From NCBI GenBank assembly GCA_947497905.1, contig CANMIH010000005.1, positions 186,001 to 250,000 on the forward strand: a stretch of DNA of 64,000 bases, given 5' to 3'. The notes below the pieces were generated by a model. The model did not search any database, had not been told where the DNA came from, and saw nothing but the letters and a program-made list of their open reading frames with translations. This DNA comes from an uncultured Pelagimonas sp. (lineage in GTDB: Bacteria > Pseudomonadota > Alphaproteobacteria > Rhodobacterales > Rhodobacteraceae). A program made the translations under genes and the position numbers. Positions 1-8,345 of this stretch are shown here, piece by piece (within the stretch, counting starts at the first letter, position 1; every line of letters starts with the position of its first letter).

Positions 1-953
1 AGCGAAGACAGCGGCGAAGACCCGGGATTGCAGTCACTGGCCAGCGCCATGGGCACCTGATGCGCACGGAAAGCCGCAATCGGCGGGGCCTGGGTTTCGC
101 GAATGGTGTAAAAGGCGCCGGGCAGAATGGTGGCCACGGTCCCCGAGGCCGCCAGGGCCTTGGCATCCTCTTCGGTGGCGTATTCCACGTGGTCTGCCGA
201 TAGCGCGTTGTATTTGGCCGCAAGCGCCGTGCCGCCAAGATGGCTCAGCTGCTCAGCGTGCAGTTTAACAGGCAACCCCAGTTCTTGTGCGACCTGAAAC
301 ACCCGCTCGATCTGAGCGGTGTCAAAGGCAATCCCTTCGCAGAATCCATCCACAGCGTCGACCAGACCTTGGGCATGGGCGTCACGCAGGGTCGGAATGG
401 CCACCTCATCAACATAGGCATCCGGACGATCGGCATAATCTTCGGGTACCGCGTGGGCGGCTAGATAACTGGTGCAGATCTTTACCGGTCGGTGTGCCTC
501 GATCTGGCGCGCGACCCGCAGCATGCGGAGCTCGCTGTCGCTATCCAAACCATAGCCCGACTTGACCTCAAGCGTGCTCACCCCTTCGGCCAGAAAGGCG
601 TCCACCCGACGCAGCGCATCCTGCAGAAGGTCTTCTTCGCTGGCCGTGCGGGTGGCGCGCACAGTTGAGACAATACCGCCTCCGGCACGGGCCACCTCTT
701 CATATGAGGCCCCTTCCAGACGCATCTCAAATTCTTTGGCCCGGTCGCCGCCAAACACAATATGAGTATGGCAATCAATCAGACCCGGCGTAACCAGACG
801 CCCGCCCATATCACGCGCCTCGCCCGCCGGGGCATCGGTCCGTGGACCCAGCCAGGCGATCTGCTCCCCTTCGATCAGTATGGCCGCATCATCGATCAGG
901 CCATATCGACCCTCTCCTGTCATCGTTGCGGCGCGAAGATTGGTCAGCAGCAT
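1..953 (-). CDS. hutI: Imidazolonepropionase HutI, 3' part missing at the window edge
   Basis: Third step of histidine breakdown: hydrolysis of 4-imidazolone-5-propanoate to N-formimino-L-glutamate in the cytoplasm. My translation of the complement starts [19 protein letters not shown] at 953 and runs without a stop for about 317 codons to the left edge. Amidohydrolase features are visible: the metal-binding [10 protein letters not shown] near residue 75, the conserved substrate loop [17 protein letters not shown], the later [10 protein letters not shown] and SDCNPGSSP near the edge. The family is about 400 residues, so roughly the last 80 lie outside. It diverges from hutF across 77 bp, which fits joint control by the nearby HutC. 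Confidence 0.93.
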   Translation of the reverse strand, partial: MLLTNLRAATMTGEGRYGLIDDAAILIEGEQIAWLGPRTDAPAGEARDMGGRLVTPGLIDCHTHIVFGGDRAKEFEMRLEGASYEEVARAGGGIVSTVRATRTASEEDLLQDALRRVDAFLAEGVSTLEVKSGYGLDSDSELRMLRVARQIEAHRPVKICTSYLAAHAVPEDYADRPDAYVDEVAIPTLRDAHAQGLVDAVDGFCEGIAFDTAQIERVFQVAQELGLPVKLHAEQLSHLGGTALAAKYNALSADHVEYATEEDAKALAASGTVATILPGAFYTIRETQAPPIAAFRAHQVPMALASDCNPGSSPLSS

Positions 954-1030
954 GCGATTCCACCTTGGATTAACTCGTCCATTATGCTTTTATGTCTATA
1001 CTTATTATCCGTCAAGAAGGGACACGGGGC
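954..1030. promoter_or_regulatory. hutI/hutF divergent promoter region
   Basis: This 77-bp gap must hold promoters for both hut arms. It contains the imperfect dyad TATGTCTATACTTA (about 990-1003), which resembles the TGTATATACA-type sites bound by HutC proteins in other bacteria. The segment AAGGGA at 1016-1021 is placed to serve as ribosome-binding site for an ATG at 1031. The operator role is inferred from likeness and position. Confidence 0.4.
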
Positions 1031-2389
1031 ATGCAAAGCCTTTGGGCCGAAACCGCGCTGGTGGGCGAAAACTGGCAAAACAATGTGCGCATCGACATCG
1101 CGGATGGCAAAATCAGCGCCATCACCGCCGGGGCCGATCCAATTGGAACCCGTGTTGGGCTGCTCTGTCCGGCCCCGGCCAATGGCCACAGCCATGCCTT
1201 TCAACGCGCCATGGCGGGTCTCACCGAAAAGCGCGGCGAGCTGCCAAGTGACAGCTTCTGGACCTGGCGCAAGTTGATGTTTCAGTTTCTGGATCAACTG
1301 ACCCCGGATCAGGTGCAGGCCATCACCGCCTTTGTACAGATGGAAATGCTAGAAGCCGGGTTTGGCGCCTCGGTCGAGTTCCACTATCTGCATCACCAGC
1401 CGGGTGGCATCGCCTATGACAAGCTGGGCGAGATGTCAGATCGTGTGATTGCCGCCGCCGAAACTTCGGGCATTGGCCTCACGCTTCTGCCGGTGCTTTA
1501 TCGGTTTGGAGGGTGTGATCAGCGCCCATTGGGGGACGGTCAAATCCGCTTTGGCAACACGCCCGACGCCTATGCCCGTCTGATTGAAGAGGCGCGCACC
1601 AGTATCTCAGCCCTGCCCGACGGTTTGGTTGGCGTGGCCCCACACTCACTGCGCGCCGTCGCCCGAGACGATTTTGCGATGCTGGGCGAACTGGCGCAGG
1701 GTGCGCCCATTCACATGCATCTGGCCGAGCAGATCCCCGAAGTAGAGGAAGTTCAGGCCGCCTGGGGCGCGCGCCCTGTCGAATGGGCATTGGATAACCT
1801 CGACATGTCTGGGCAATGGAGCCTGATCCACTGCACCCAGATGTTGTCCCATGAAACCGAAGGTCTGGCGAAATCCGGCGCGGTGGCCGGGCTGTGCCCA
1901 CTGACCGAGGCCAGCCTTGGCGATGGTATCTTTGACGGAATGTGTTGGGCCGAGAACGCAGGTCGCATTGCCATCGGATCAGACAGCAACATCCGCATTT
2001 CTCTGGCGGAAGAGCTGCGCCAGCTGGACACCTCACAACGCCTGCGCGACCACAGCCGCGCCGCCTATGCCACGGCCGATCTGTCGACCGGTCACCGGTT
2101 GATGCTCGATGCCAGCGCAGGTGGCGCACAGGTCGCAGGCCGTGGCACGGGCCGCATTGAGGTTGGACAACCGGCGGACCTGATGGCGCTCGACAGCGCG
2201 CATGTGGATCTGATGGGATTGCAGGGTGACACCGCATTGGACAGCTTTGTCTTTGCAGGTGGCAATGACATGGTGCGCGACGTCTGGTCGGGCGGGCGTC
2301 ATCTGGTGCAGGACGGCCATCATATCCGTCGCGATGCGATCGTTGCGGATTATGCCAAGGCGGTTAAAACCCTGCGCGAGGGTCTTTAA
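1031..2389 (+). CDS. hutF: Formimidoylglutamate deiminase HutF
   Basis: Deaminates N-formimino-L-glutamate to N-formyl-L-glutamate and ammonia, marking the five-step hut route that finishes with an N-formylglutamate deformylase (not in this window). Amidohydrolase-fold signs are the His pair in NGHSHAFQRA (H53/H55 counted from the chosen start), HMHLAEQ in the middle and IGSDSNI late. An in-frame ATG lies at 992, but the ATG at 1031 has AAGGGA about 10 nt upstream and gives 452 residues, the usual family size. It diverges from hutI and converges on hutC with only 12 bp between stops. Confidence 0.93.
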   Translation: MQSLWAETALVGENWQNNVRIDIADGKISAITAGADPIGTRVGLLCPAPANGHSHAFQRAMAGLTEKRGELPSDSFWTWRKLMFQFLDQLTPDQVQAITAFVQMEMLEAGFGASVEFHYLHHQPGGIAYDKLGEMSDRVIAAAETSGIGLTLLPVLYRFGGCDQRPLGDGQIRFGNTPDAYARLIEEARTSISALPDGLVGVAPHSLRAVARDDFAMLGELAQGAPIHMHLAEQIPEVEEVQAAWGARPVEWALDNLDMSGQWSLIHCTQMLSHETEGLAKSGAVAGLCPLTEASLGDGIFDGMCWAENAGRIAIGSDSNIRISLAEELRQLDTSQRLRDHSRAAYATADLSTGHRLMLDASAGGAQVAGRGTGRIEVGQPADLMALDSAHVDLMGLQGDTALDSFVFAGGNDMVRDVWSGGRHLVQDGHHIRRDAIVADYAKAVKTLREGL

Positions 2390-2401
2390 CCAGACCCAAG
2401 A

Positions 2402-3091
2402 TCAATACCGGGCCGTCATGCGATGGCCCGGACGGTAGCTGAGCCGGACAAAGGTGATGGCACGCTCTTCAAACCACGTTGACCGTTCCATCCGAAATAG
2501 AGCCGCCCCCGCCTCACACCCCAAATGATGCGAAAGCCCGGCATCCGCGCCCGCCGCGCTGAAGGCCAGTTCAACATCGGAAAACGGCACAGTCTCAACC
2601 AGCCATTCATTGGCGCCCCGCTGTGAAAAATCCTGTTCCTCCGCCTGCGGCAAAGCCTCGAGGTTGATCCAGCGGGCCTCATGTTGAAACGGCGCCCCAT
2701 CCGCATAGTGCATGGCGATGACCTCAAGCACCCGCGCCGTCTTGGACAGAGACATACGAGCCCGCAGCCATTCTGGCGCCTGCACCACCTGCTGCATCAC
2801 CAATGCATAGCGATATTGGGCGCCGGCCTCTTCCACCTCGCGTCGGGTCAGCGGGATATCAAACCGGGCCTGCCGTTGCGGTGCCGCGCGCACCCGTGTG
2901 CCGGATTTGCGCTTACGTTCAAGCAGCCCCTCTTCGGCCAACTCACGCAAAGCCCGATTCACCGTCGCGCGGGCACAACCGTAGTCTTCTGCGAGGTCCG
3001 CCTCATTGGGCAACATCTCACCGGGTGGCCAAGTGCCCCCGGTTATCTTGTCCAGCACATCGGCCTTGATATCACGATAGGTCTTGATCAC
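2402..3091 (-). CDS. hutC: Histidine utilisation repressor HutC (GntR family)
   Basis: Repressor expected to release hut promoters when urocanate binds. The N-terminal 70 residues form a GntR winged helix (PPGEMLPNEADLAEDYGCAR, then TVNRALRELAEEGLLERK), followed by a UTRA effector domain (PFQHEARWINLEALPQ, later HHLGCEAGAALFRMER). At 229 residues it is a normal HutC/FadR-type length. The start is GTG at 3091, with GGAG located 9 to 12 nt upstream. The large palindrome at 3117-3145 sits just upstream, so autoregulation is likely. Assignment to HutC rests on the hut context and the LSYRPGHRM-type C-terminus. Confidence 0.9.
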   Translation of the reverse strand: MIKTYRDIKADVLDKITGGTWPPGEMLPNEADLAEDYGCARATVNRALRELAEEGLLERKRKSGTRVRAAPQRQARFDIPLTRREVEEAGAQYRYALVMQQVVQAPEWLRARMSLSKTARVLEVIAMHYADGAPFQHEARWINLEALPQAEEQDFSQRGANEWLVETVPFSDVELAFSAAGADAGLSHHLGCEAGAALFRMERSTWFEERAITFVRLSYRPGHRMTARY

Positions 3092-3116
3092 CCTGCTCCG
3101 CCCGGGGGTTAACCCT

Positions 3117-3145
3117 ATATGTTAGGACAATTTGTCCAAACATAT
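3117..3145. promoter_or_regulatory. 29-bp near-perfect palindrome upstream of hutC
   Basis: Arms ATATGTT (3117-3123) and AACATAT (3139-3145) flank inner arms GGACAA (3125-3130) and TTGTCC (3132-3137) around a single central T at 3131; only the A/A pair at 3124/3138 breaks the symmetry. It lies 26 bp upstream of the GTG of hutC and about 27 bp past the end of the next minus-strand gene. No T-run follows on either strand, so an operator fits better than a terminator. Which protein binds is not shown; HutC is the obvious candidate. Confidence 0.65.
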
Positions 3146-3171
3146 TGAAAAACAAAGGGCGTGCCAAGCTC

Positions 3172-3765
3172 TCACCTTGCGTGAAACGCCGTGGCTGCTG
3201 CAGCAAAGCTTTCGGGTGTGGTGTGCTCTTCGATCCGCGCATTGACCGCGTCATCCAATTCAAGCCCCCAAGACCGGATCATACAGCCCAGAATGACGTA
3301 CATTCCATGGATCGCAATGATATCAAGGATTTGCTCGACGGAGAAGTGTTCTGCCAAACGTAGGCGCATAGCACGGGAAAGTGCATGATCTTCGACCAGT
3401 TCATCGACGGCTTCCAACAAAGCGGCCTCGTCCTTGGCCCAAACTGTTGAGACATCGCGTTGCAAGACCCGGTTGATTTCGTCAAGCGACAGGCCACACC
3501 GCAAAGAACGGTCCACATGGGATCCCCATTCGTACCACGCCGCAAGCTGAATACCGACTCGTAGGATCACCAACTCCCCCAGTCGAGGGCCTAACGTGCC
3601 ACCTTGTACCGAATGATTCCGAAAAGACCACCAAGCTTTGAGGAGCGCCGGGTTGTGCGCCATAAGCTTATGGACGTTGATGGGCATGCCACCCATATCT
3701 TCGGCAATTGCTCCAAGTGTCGGGTCCCAATCGGACACCGAAAGTGGAGAAAGCGTATCAGTCAT
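3172..3765 (-). CDS. Carboxymuconolactone decarboxylase/AhpD-like family protein
   Basis: An all-helical protein of 197 residues. The segment around GPRLGELVILRVGIQLAAWYEW followed by GSHVDRSLRCGLSLDEI matches the CMD/AhpD fold core. However, the CxxC redox pair of true AhpD proteins is absent: the equivalent stretch reads AAWYEWGSH, so only the histidine is retained. That argues against a peroxiredoxin reductase and towards the decarboxylase-like or uncharacterised branch. The ATG at 3765 is preceded by GGGGATC at good spacing and is preferred over an upstream GTG at 3783. It stands alone between hutC and a small hypothetical gene; substrate unknown. Confidence 0.75.
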   Translation of the reverse strand: MTDTLSPLSVSDWDPTLGAIAEDMGGMPINVHKLMAHNPALLKAWWSFRNHSVQGGTLGPRLGELVILRVGIQLAAWYEWGSHVDRSLRCGLSLDEINRVLQRDVSTVWAKDEAALLEAVDELVEDHALSRAMRLRLAEHFSVEQILDIIAIHGMYVILGCMIRSWGLELDDAVNARIEEHTTPESFAAAATAFHAR

Positions 3766-3828
3766 GTAAGATCCCCAAGTCACGCATGAAACGCGCTTAT
3801 CATGCGGGGGAGCTCTACGACAATGTTG

Positions 3829-4101
3829 TTATGCTGGGGTGTCGCCTTCCACCAGCTGAGAGGCAATCCGTTCCAGCTGTTGTGACATCAACAACAGATG
3901 TGTCACACGCCCGCCATCAACTTCCCCTGCCAGGGTCATCGCTGCGTTTTCAATGATCTGCGCCGCTTGCGTCAAATCCCCTGACGCTTCGAGCATAGCC
4001 GGAGACCCCTGCCCGCTTGGTTGTTCGACTGCGGCCACGTACATGCCCCCCATCGTCTGTAATAGCCCCATAGTGCTATAAAGCCTCTCTTGTTGATCCA
4101 C
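3829..4101 (-). CDS. Small hypothetical helical protein
   Basis: Ninety residues starting at GTG 4101, with GAGGTG eight bases upstream. The product is predicted mostly helical, with two long amphipathic stretches (AQIIENAAMTLAGEV and HLLLMSQQLERIASQLVE), no signal peptide, no cysteine and no recognised motif. The codon-position composition resembles neighbouring genes, which supports coding. An internal ATG at residue 11 is an alternative start. It is followed by the AhpD-like gene 63 bp downstream in the same direction. No function can be assigned. Confidence 0.5.
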   Translation of the reverse strand: MDQQERLYSTMGLLQTMGGMYVAAVEQPSGQGSPAMLEASGDLTQAAQIIENAAMTLAGEVDGGRVTHLLLMSQQLERIASQLVEGDTPA

Positions 4102-4471
4102 ATGCGCGACACCTCAGTCATCACAGACACACAACAACAATTAACTGACTTAGGTACCAACGAGCTTTGCGACATCTGTCACTTGCAAACTTCGTTGCTA
4201 CTAACACAGAACTAACGGCAAACTAACACACGTACAAGTAGAATGAACAGATTAAAGCTGGGTTAAAATTATATATTCATGTAAACGTTAAGAAATTCAA
4301 AACACTGACATAAGCTCACAGAGCCCCTGTCCGAAAAGCGGTGGAGCACGCGAAAGCCGCACTATCACGCACATCTCAGAGCAAAACCTTCATCTCAACC
4401 ACAGGTATATTTGCAAAAGGTTGAGAGAGTTCGGAAGTTATGCACATTTGCAACACTAGCCTGGGGATAAC
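4102..4471. other. AT-rich intergenic region, no gene seen
   Basis: These 370 bp are clearly more AT-rich than the flanks, especially 4200-4320 with TTAAAATTATATATTCATG around 4262-4280. No open frame with a credible ribosome-binding site was found. It probably carries the promoter of the small gene ending at 3829 and the 3' end of the MarR gene transcript. Confidence 0.5.
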
Positions 4472-4900
4472 TTACCGTGTTGAGGCCGACAGAAAGACCT
4501 GTTCGATCACATCCTGGAAGCAGGCAAAGTCTGTTTCTGGGAGAAGCGCAAGCCGACGTGCCGCAGCGCGCATAGGATCGGAGGTCAGAACTTCGACACC
4601 CGCTGCGGTCAGATCAATGGTCTTGGTCCGCATGTCTGTCACCCCGTCAATCTGAACAACAAATTGCCGAGCTTCCAATGTTTTCACTGCGCGCGCCACA
4701 GGAGCACGCGTGAGATTGAGATGTTCCGCCAGGTGGCGCAGCTGTCGTTTGGGTTGCGGCTGAACGTGAAGATAACGCAGGATCGACCATTGCAGCGGCT
4801 GGATGGCGGATGACCGACGATCTGAATAGGTCTGGCGCACCGCCTGCTCTAGCAAAAGCAGAACACCAAACTCCCTATCCTTCTTATCCCTACCACGCAT
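4472..4900 (-). CDS. MarR-family transcriptional regulator
   Basis: A 142-residue winged-helix regulator. The DNA-binding core is recognisable in QWSILRYLHVQPQPKRQLR, then LAEHLNLTRAPVARAVKTLE as the recognition helix and a short wing (VVQIDGVTDMRTKTIDLTAAG) typical of MarR. It lies alone: the nearest minus-strand gene upstream is more than 2.5 kb away and the AT-rich gap follows. No operator or target is visible, so it could control itself or the AhpD-like/small protein pair. Family assignment is secure, ligand unknown. Confidence 0.85.
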   Translation of the reverse strand: MRGRDKKDREFGVLLLLEQAVRQTYSDRRSSAIQPLQWSILRYLHVQPQPKRQLRHLAEHLNLTRAPVARAVKTLEARQFVVQIDGVTDMRTKTIDLTAAGVEVLTSDPMRAAARRLALLPETDFACFQDVIEQVFLSASTR

Positions 4901-5009
4901 CGTCAGACCTATTGTGCCTTAGAACCCCCAAGGTACAATGGCTCTCAGACGCTAACAGAGAATAAACAAACGCGAAGCAATCCCTGAAAACGCAAAGCTT
5001 TTTAATGAG

Positions 5010-7601
5010 TTACTCATTTTCCCTGCGATAACTGCGTGAGGGGTTCATAGCGACAAGTTCTTCCAGCACACCACGCAGCTTTTTGCGGGACGCCGGTTTT
5101 GTCAGTCTTGCATTTGCATCAACCGTTTGGATGTGATCCGCACCATACCCGGACATCACCACCACAGGCACCTCGGGGCGTCGCTCTCGCACCACTCTCA
5201 CGACATCGGCCCCTTGTACCTCACCCGGCATCATCAGGTCCGACAGAAGAAGATCGATGTCTGGATATTTCTCAAAGAGATCAATTGCTTGCTTACCAGA
5301 GGAGGCCGTAACAACGGTAAGACCAAAATCTTCCAGCATGCGGCGAACGATCAACCGCACATCTGGCTCATCTTCGACAAACAAGACCTTTTGCCCGCTA
5401 AACCGGTGCTCCGCAGCAGGCACGTGGTCTTGTTTCGCGGTCGGAAGCGGAACGACCTGCCCCATGATCGGAAAGAACATCGAGAACTGGCATCCGATAT
5501 CTAGGTTTTTGACCTCAATACCGCCACCACTTTGTTCGACAAACCCACGCACCATAGACAGTCCAAGCCCCGTGCCTTTTCCCGGACCTTTGGTGGTGAA
5601 AAATGGATCAAACACATGCGCAAGTATGTCCTCGCTGATGCCCGTGCCCGTATCCGTAACCGCCAAACGCACATAGGGTCCGGGCATCAAATCCGAGCCA
5701 GCCAGCGCCTTAAGGTCGGATTTGGTCAGAGTGACTTCCGCGGAGGAAACTTTGATCTTACCGCCATCGGGCATGGCATCCCGCCCATTGATCAAGAGGT
5801 TTAACAAAGCCCCTTCTAAGGCGGAGCGATCAAGATTGACGTGCCGCACGGACTTATCCAGTGCCGTGTCAAACTCAATGTTCCCGGGCATCACCCGCTC
5901 AACCCATTTACGGGTGTCTTCGACAATCGCGTTCACATCCGTTGAGGTTGGCTCAAGCTTGGCCCGCTTGGCAAAAGCCAGCATGCCGCGTGTCAGATCC
6001 GCCCCACGGTTGGTGGCACTGATTGCCGCTTCAATCGATTCCTGTTGATCTGGATCGGTGTTGTCTTCGCGTAGGATCTCAAGATTTCCCAGAATGATCG
6101 CGAGCAAGTTGTTGAAATCATGCGCAATCCCGCCTGTCAACTGGCCAATGCTTTCCTGCCGCTGTGCCCGATTGGCCACCACGGCCTGAAGCTGCAACTC
6201 TTGATGGGTTTCGACCTCACGCGTGACATCGAGATAAATCGCATCGACCCGCACACGCCGAGCGTCGATCCGGTGGAAATCCGCATGAAAATCAAGCCAG
6301 ACCGTTGACTGAGCCCCGGTCTCCACCTCAATTCGACGTGTCACGGGTGACAAGGTCGCAGCCGAGTGGCTTAGGGATTTCAGGAAAGAGTGATCCTGAA
6401 CGCCCGGTGTCGACTGGAACAAGATCTCAGGGTCGGACTTCAACTCACTTGGTGATTTTCCCCATATGTCGCGGCATCCATCACTGACATAAAGCACCTG
6501 ATCCGGCGCCCCGTCGACCAGGTCAAAGCTCAGCACAACACCGGGCAAGTTCGCGGCAATTGTGCCAAGCCGCGCTTCGGCCTGTTGGGTCTGGTCAAGG
6601 CTCTGACGCAGGTCCGACACATCCAGAACCACGCCCGTGACACAGATGGTTTTGCCAGTGCTATCGACTTCGGTCTGCCATTTACATTGCAGATGAAGCA
6701 CGCCGCGCGTGGCATGCAGCCAACGAAATTCAAGCAGGTCGACCTGAACAGATCCCTCCCAGAGATCGCAGATGGTGCGATCCACATAAAGCTGATCTCT
6801 TGGGTGAACCTGGGTCAGCCAGCCATCATAGGCGACAATATCAGCCTGTGGATGCAACCCAAGAAGATCAATCAGTGCCTGATCTATCTGCAGAACATCC
6901 TGCCCTGCCCGCCAGACAAAGACCCCCATGCCAGAGGCCTCCAAGGCCAGAGAAAACCGTTCATTCAGTTCTTTGAACTGCTCCACGCGTCTTGCAAAGC
7001 GCCCTGCCACATTGATGATCATCACCATGAGCAGAATGGACAGTGTACCCGTCACAGCAGGTGCTGCCGCACGAATAAATCCATCGGATCCCAACTCGCG
7101 CATCGACATCAGCAAGGGTGTGACGTGCACCAAAAGAAACCCAGCCACACAAAACAAGGCGGCGTCAGGTGGGACATTGGTCTGGTCGCCCGGTCGAATA
7201 ACAAATCGAACAAGAACTCCCAAAATCACCAGAATTGAATGGGCAAAGAAATAGGAAACAACCTGATCCGTTGTCCCGATCACTGACGAGCCCGCGACCG
7301 CGATGATCGCCGTCAGAGCACCCGGCAGGCCGCCTAAGTATCCTGCGAACAACAAAGCACCCGCGCCGACATCAAGATCGATTTGATTACCATCAACAAA
7401 AACGTTGGCGCAGACCAAAAAGAACGAGATCCCAAACACACAACCGATCAGCGCCTGCTGAGCGATTTTGCGCAGCACCAACATCCGCGAAACGCGGATG
7501 CCATAGAGCCCGACACCGCCTAAAACCAAAAAGGCGATATCCTGTAGTATGGGAAACAGCATGCCTGCCTCGTCGAAAGATCCGAGCACAGGATATGCCA
7601 T
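5010..7601 (-). CDS. Membrane-bound hybrid histidine kinase with PAS sensors and receiver domain
   Basis: An 863-residue sensor kinase. Residues 15-205 hold about six hydrophobic segments resembling the 5TMR-LYT type module (NQIDLDVGAGALLFAGYLGG). Two PAS-like domains follow (about 208-335 and 345-460), then a HisKA dimerisation helix with the phospho-accepting H494 in GGIAHDFNNLL, an HATPase with N box NLLINGRDAM, TDTGTGI and GKGTGLGL, and a C-terminal receiver with D788. The LYT module is often linked to cell-wall or carbohydrate signals, but the input here is unknown. No partner regulator is adjacent. GAGGCAGGC precedes an in-frame ATG at 7562, which may be the true start. Confidence 0.88.
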   Translation of the reverse strand: MAYPVLGSFDEAGMLFPILQDIAFLVLGGVGLYGIRVSRMLVLRKIAQQALIGCVFGISFFLVCANVFVDGNQIDLDVGAGALLFAGYLGGLPGALTAIIAVAGSSVIGTTDQVVSYFFAHSILVILGVLVRFVIRPGDQTNVPPDAALFCVAGFLLVHVTPLLMSMRELGSDGFIRAAAPAVTGTLSILLMVMIINVAGRFARRVEQFKELNERFSLALEASGMGVFVWRAGQDVLQIDQALIDLLGLHPQADIVAYDGWLTQVHPRDQLYVDRTICDLWEGSVQVDLLEFRWLHATRGVLHLQCKWQTEVDSTGKTICVTGVVLDVSDLRQSLDQTQQAEARLGTIAANLPGVVLSFDLVDGAPDQVLYVSDGCRDIWGKSPSELKSDPEILFQSTPGVQDHSFLKSLSHSAATLSPVTRRIEVETGAQSTVWLDFHADFHRIDARRVRVDAIYLDVTREVETHQELQLQAVVANRAQRQESIGQLTGGIAHDFNNLLAIILGNLEILREDNTDPDQQESIEAAISATNRGADLTRGMLAFAKRAKLEPTSTDVNAIVEDTRKWVERVMPGNIEFDTALDKSVRHVNLDRSALEGALLNLLINGRDAMPDGGKIKVSSAEVTLTKSDLKALAGSDLMPGPYVRLAVTDTGTGISEDILAHVFDPFFTTKGPGKGTGLGLSMVRGFVEQSGGGIEVKNLDIGCQFSMFFPIMGQVVPLPTAKQDHVPAAEHRFSGQKVLFVEDEPDVRLIVRRMLEDFGLTVVTASSGKQAIDLFEKYPDIDLLLSDLMMPGEVQGADVVRVVRERRPEVPVVVMSGYGADHIQTVDANARLTKPASRKKLRGVLEELVAMNPSRSYRRENE

Positions 7602-7763
7602 CGCATCGCTACGGTGGGGTTCTCATTGGTATAGGCCTTCGTAGGAAGGGGGTAGGTCCCTTCGCATATGCAGTACGTTTCCGAAGCCAGCGTCGAAACC
7701 ACGGCCCTTCCGTGACATTGTCCCCAGGACTGCAGGCACGCTCACTTCAATCTGCGGTTAACC

Positions 7764-8279
7764 TCAGGAAGCAATTGCAGCGCGACACCAGGCAAGGATA
7801 GCCTCTTCTTCTGCTGGGACAGCCACCGCCATCTCACCCGCGAACTCAGCAAAGGCCGCTTTGTTCGCCTCGCCTCCGCTCATCCCAACCAAGACCGGAA
7901 CCCCCTGTTCCAGAGCCGCGCCAATCGCCATACGAAATCCCCGGCCTTCGGCCTCTTCCGGCCCAAACTTATTGAGCACAAAAAGATCGGCCTCCTGTTG
8001 GTCCGTGGCCTCAACAGCCGCAACAGCTTGGGTGATGGCCTCGGGGTTTAGCCGGCACCCTTTTGAATGTTGCCCCAGCGATTGTGTGATCCGAATGGTA
8101 TCAACACCGGGCAAAACACGGACATCCATATCACAGTGATGCGCATCAACGGGCATCTCTTGCTGAACCTTCACGATTCCCGTCAACCGATACCCCTCGG
8201 CCTCAAGACGGGCCGCCACCAGCGAGATCAACCGATCGGTTTCGCCCCGTCCCGGCGCGCTCAAAGATGCAATTTGCAT
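7764..8279 (-). CDS. DUF2478-family protein
   Basis: A 171-residue protein resembling the DUF2478 family, whose members often lie beside molybdate or molybdenum-cofactor genes and resemble small nucleotide-binding proteins. The diagnostic stretch is ADLFVLNKFGPEEAEGRGF, followed by IGAALEQGVPVLVGM. The N-terminal loop SAPGRGETDRL sits where a P-loop would be but lacks the GK[ST] signature, so nucleotide binding is doubtful. Start chosen at ATG 8279 with AAAGGGAACGG upstream; a longer lysine/arginine-rich N-terminus from 8342 is possible. It follows the aldehyde dehydrogenase gene by 66 bp, so the two may be cotranscribed. Role unknown. Confidence 0.72.
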   Translation of the reverse strand: MQIASLSAPGRGETDRLISLVAARLEAEGYRLTGIVKVQQEMPVDAHHCDMDVRVLPGVDTIRITQSLGQHSKGCRLNPEAITQAVAAVEATDQQEADLFVLNKFGPEEAEGRGFRMAIGAALEQGVPVLVGMSGGEANKAAFAEFAGEMAVAVPAEEEAILAWCRAAIAS

Positions 8280-8345
8280 TTCCGTTCCCTTTGTCTCTTT
8301 GGGGCTAGGTTTAGTCTTCCGTCTAGCCCGTGTCTTTGACACGGC

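Noticed and set aside
992-1030. Upstream start for hutF giving 13 more residues
   Set aside because: The extension would occupy the promoter/operator gap and has no ribosome-binding site, while AAGGGA serves the ATG at 1031.
3117-3145. The hutC-proximal palindrome as a terminator
   Set aside because: It has no T-run on either strand and its GC content is low; it lies just upstream of the hutC start, where an operator is expected.
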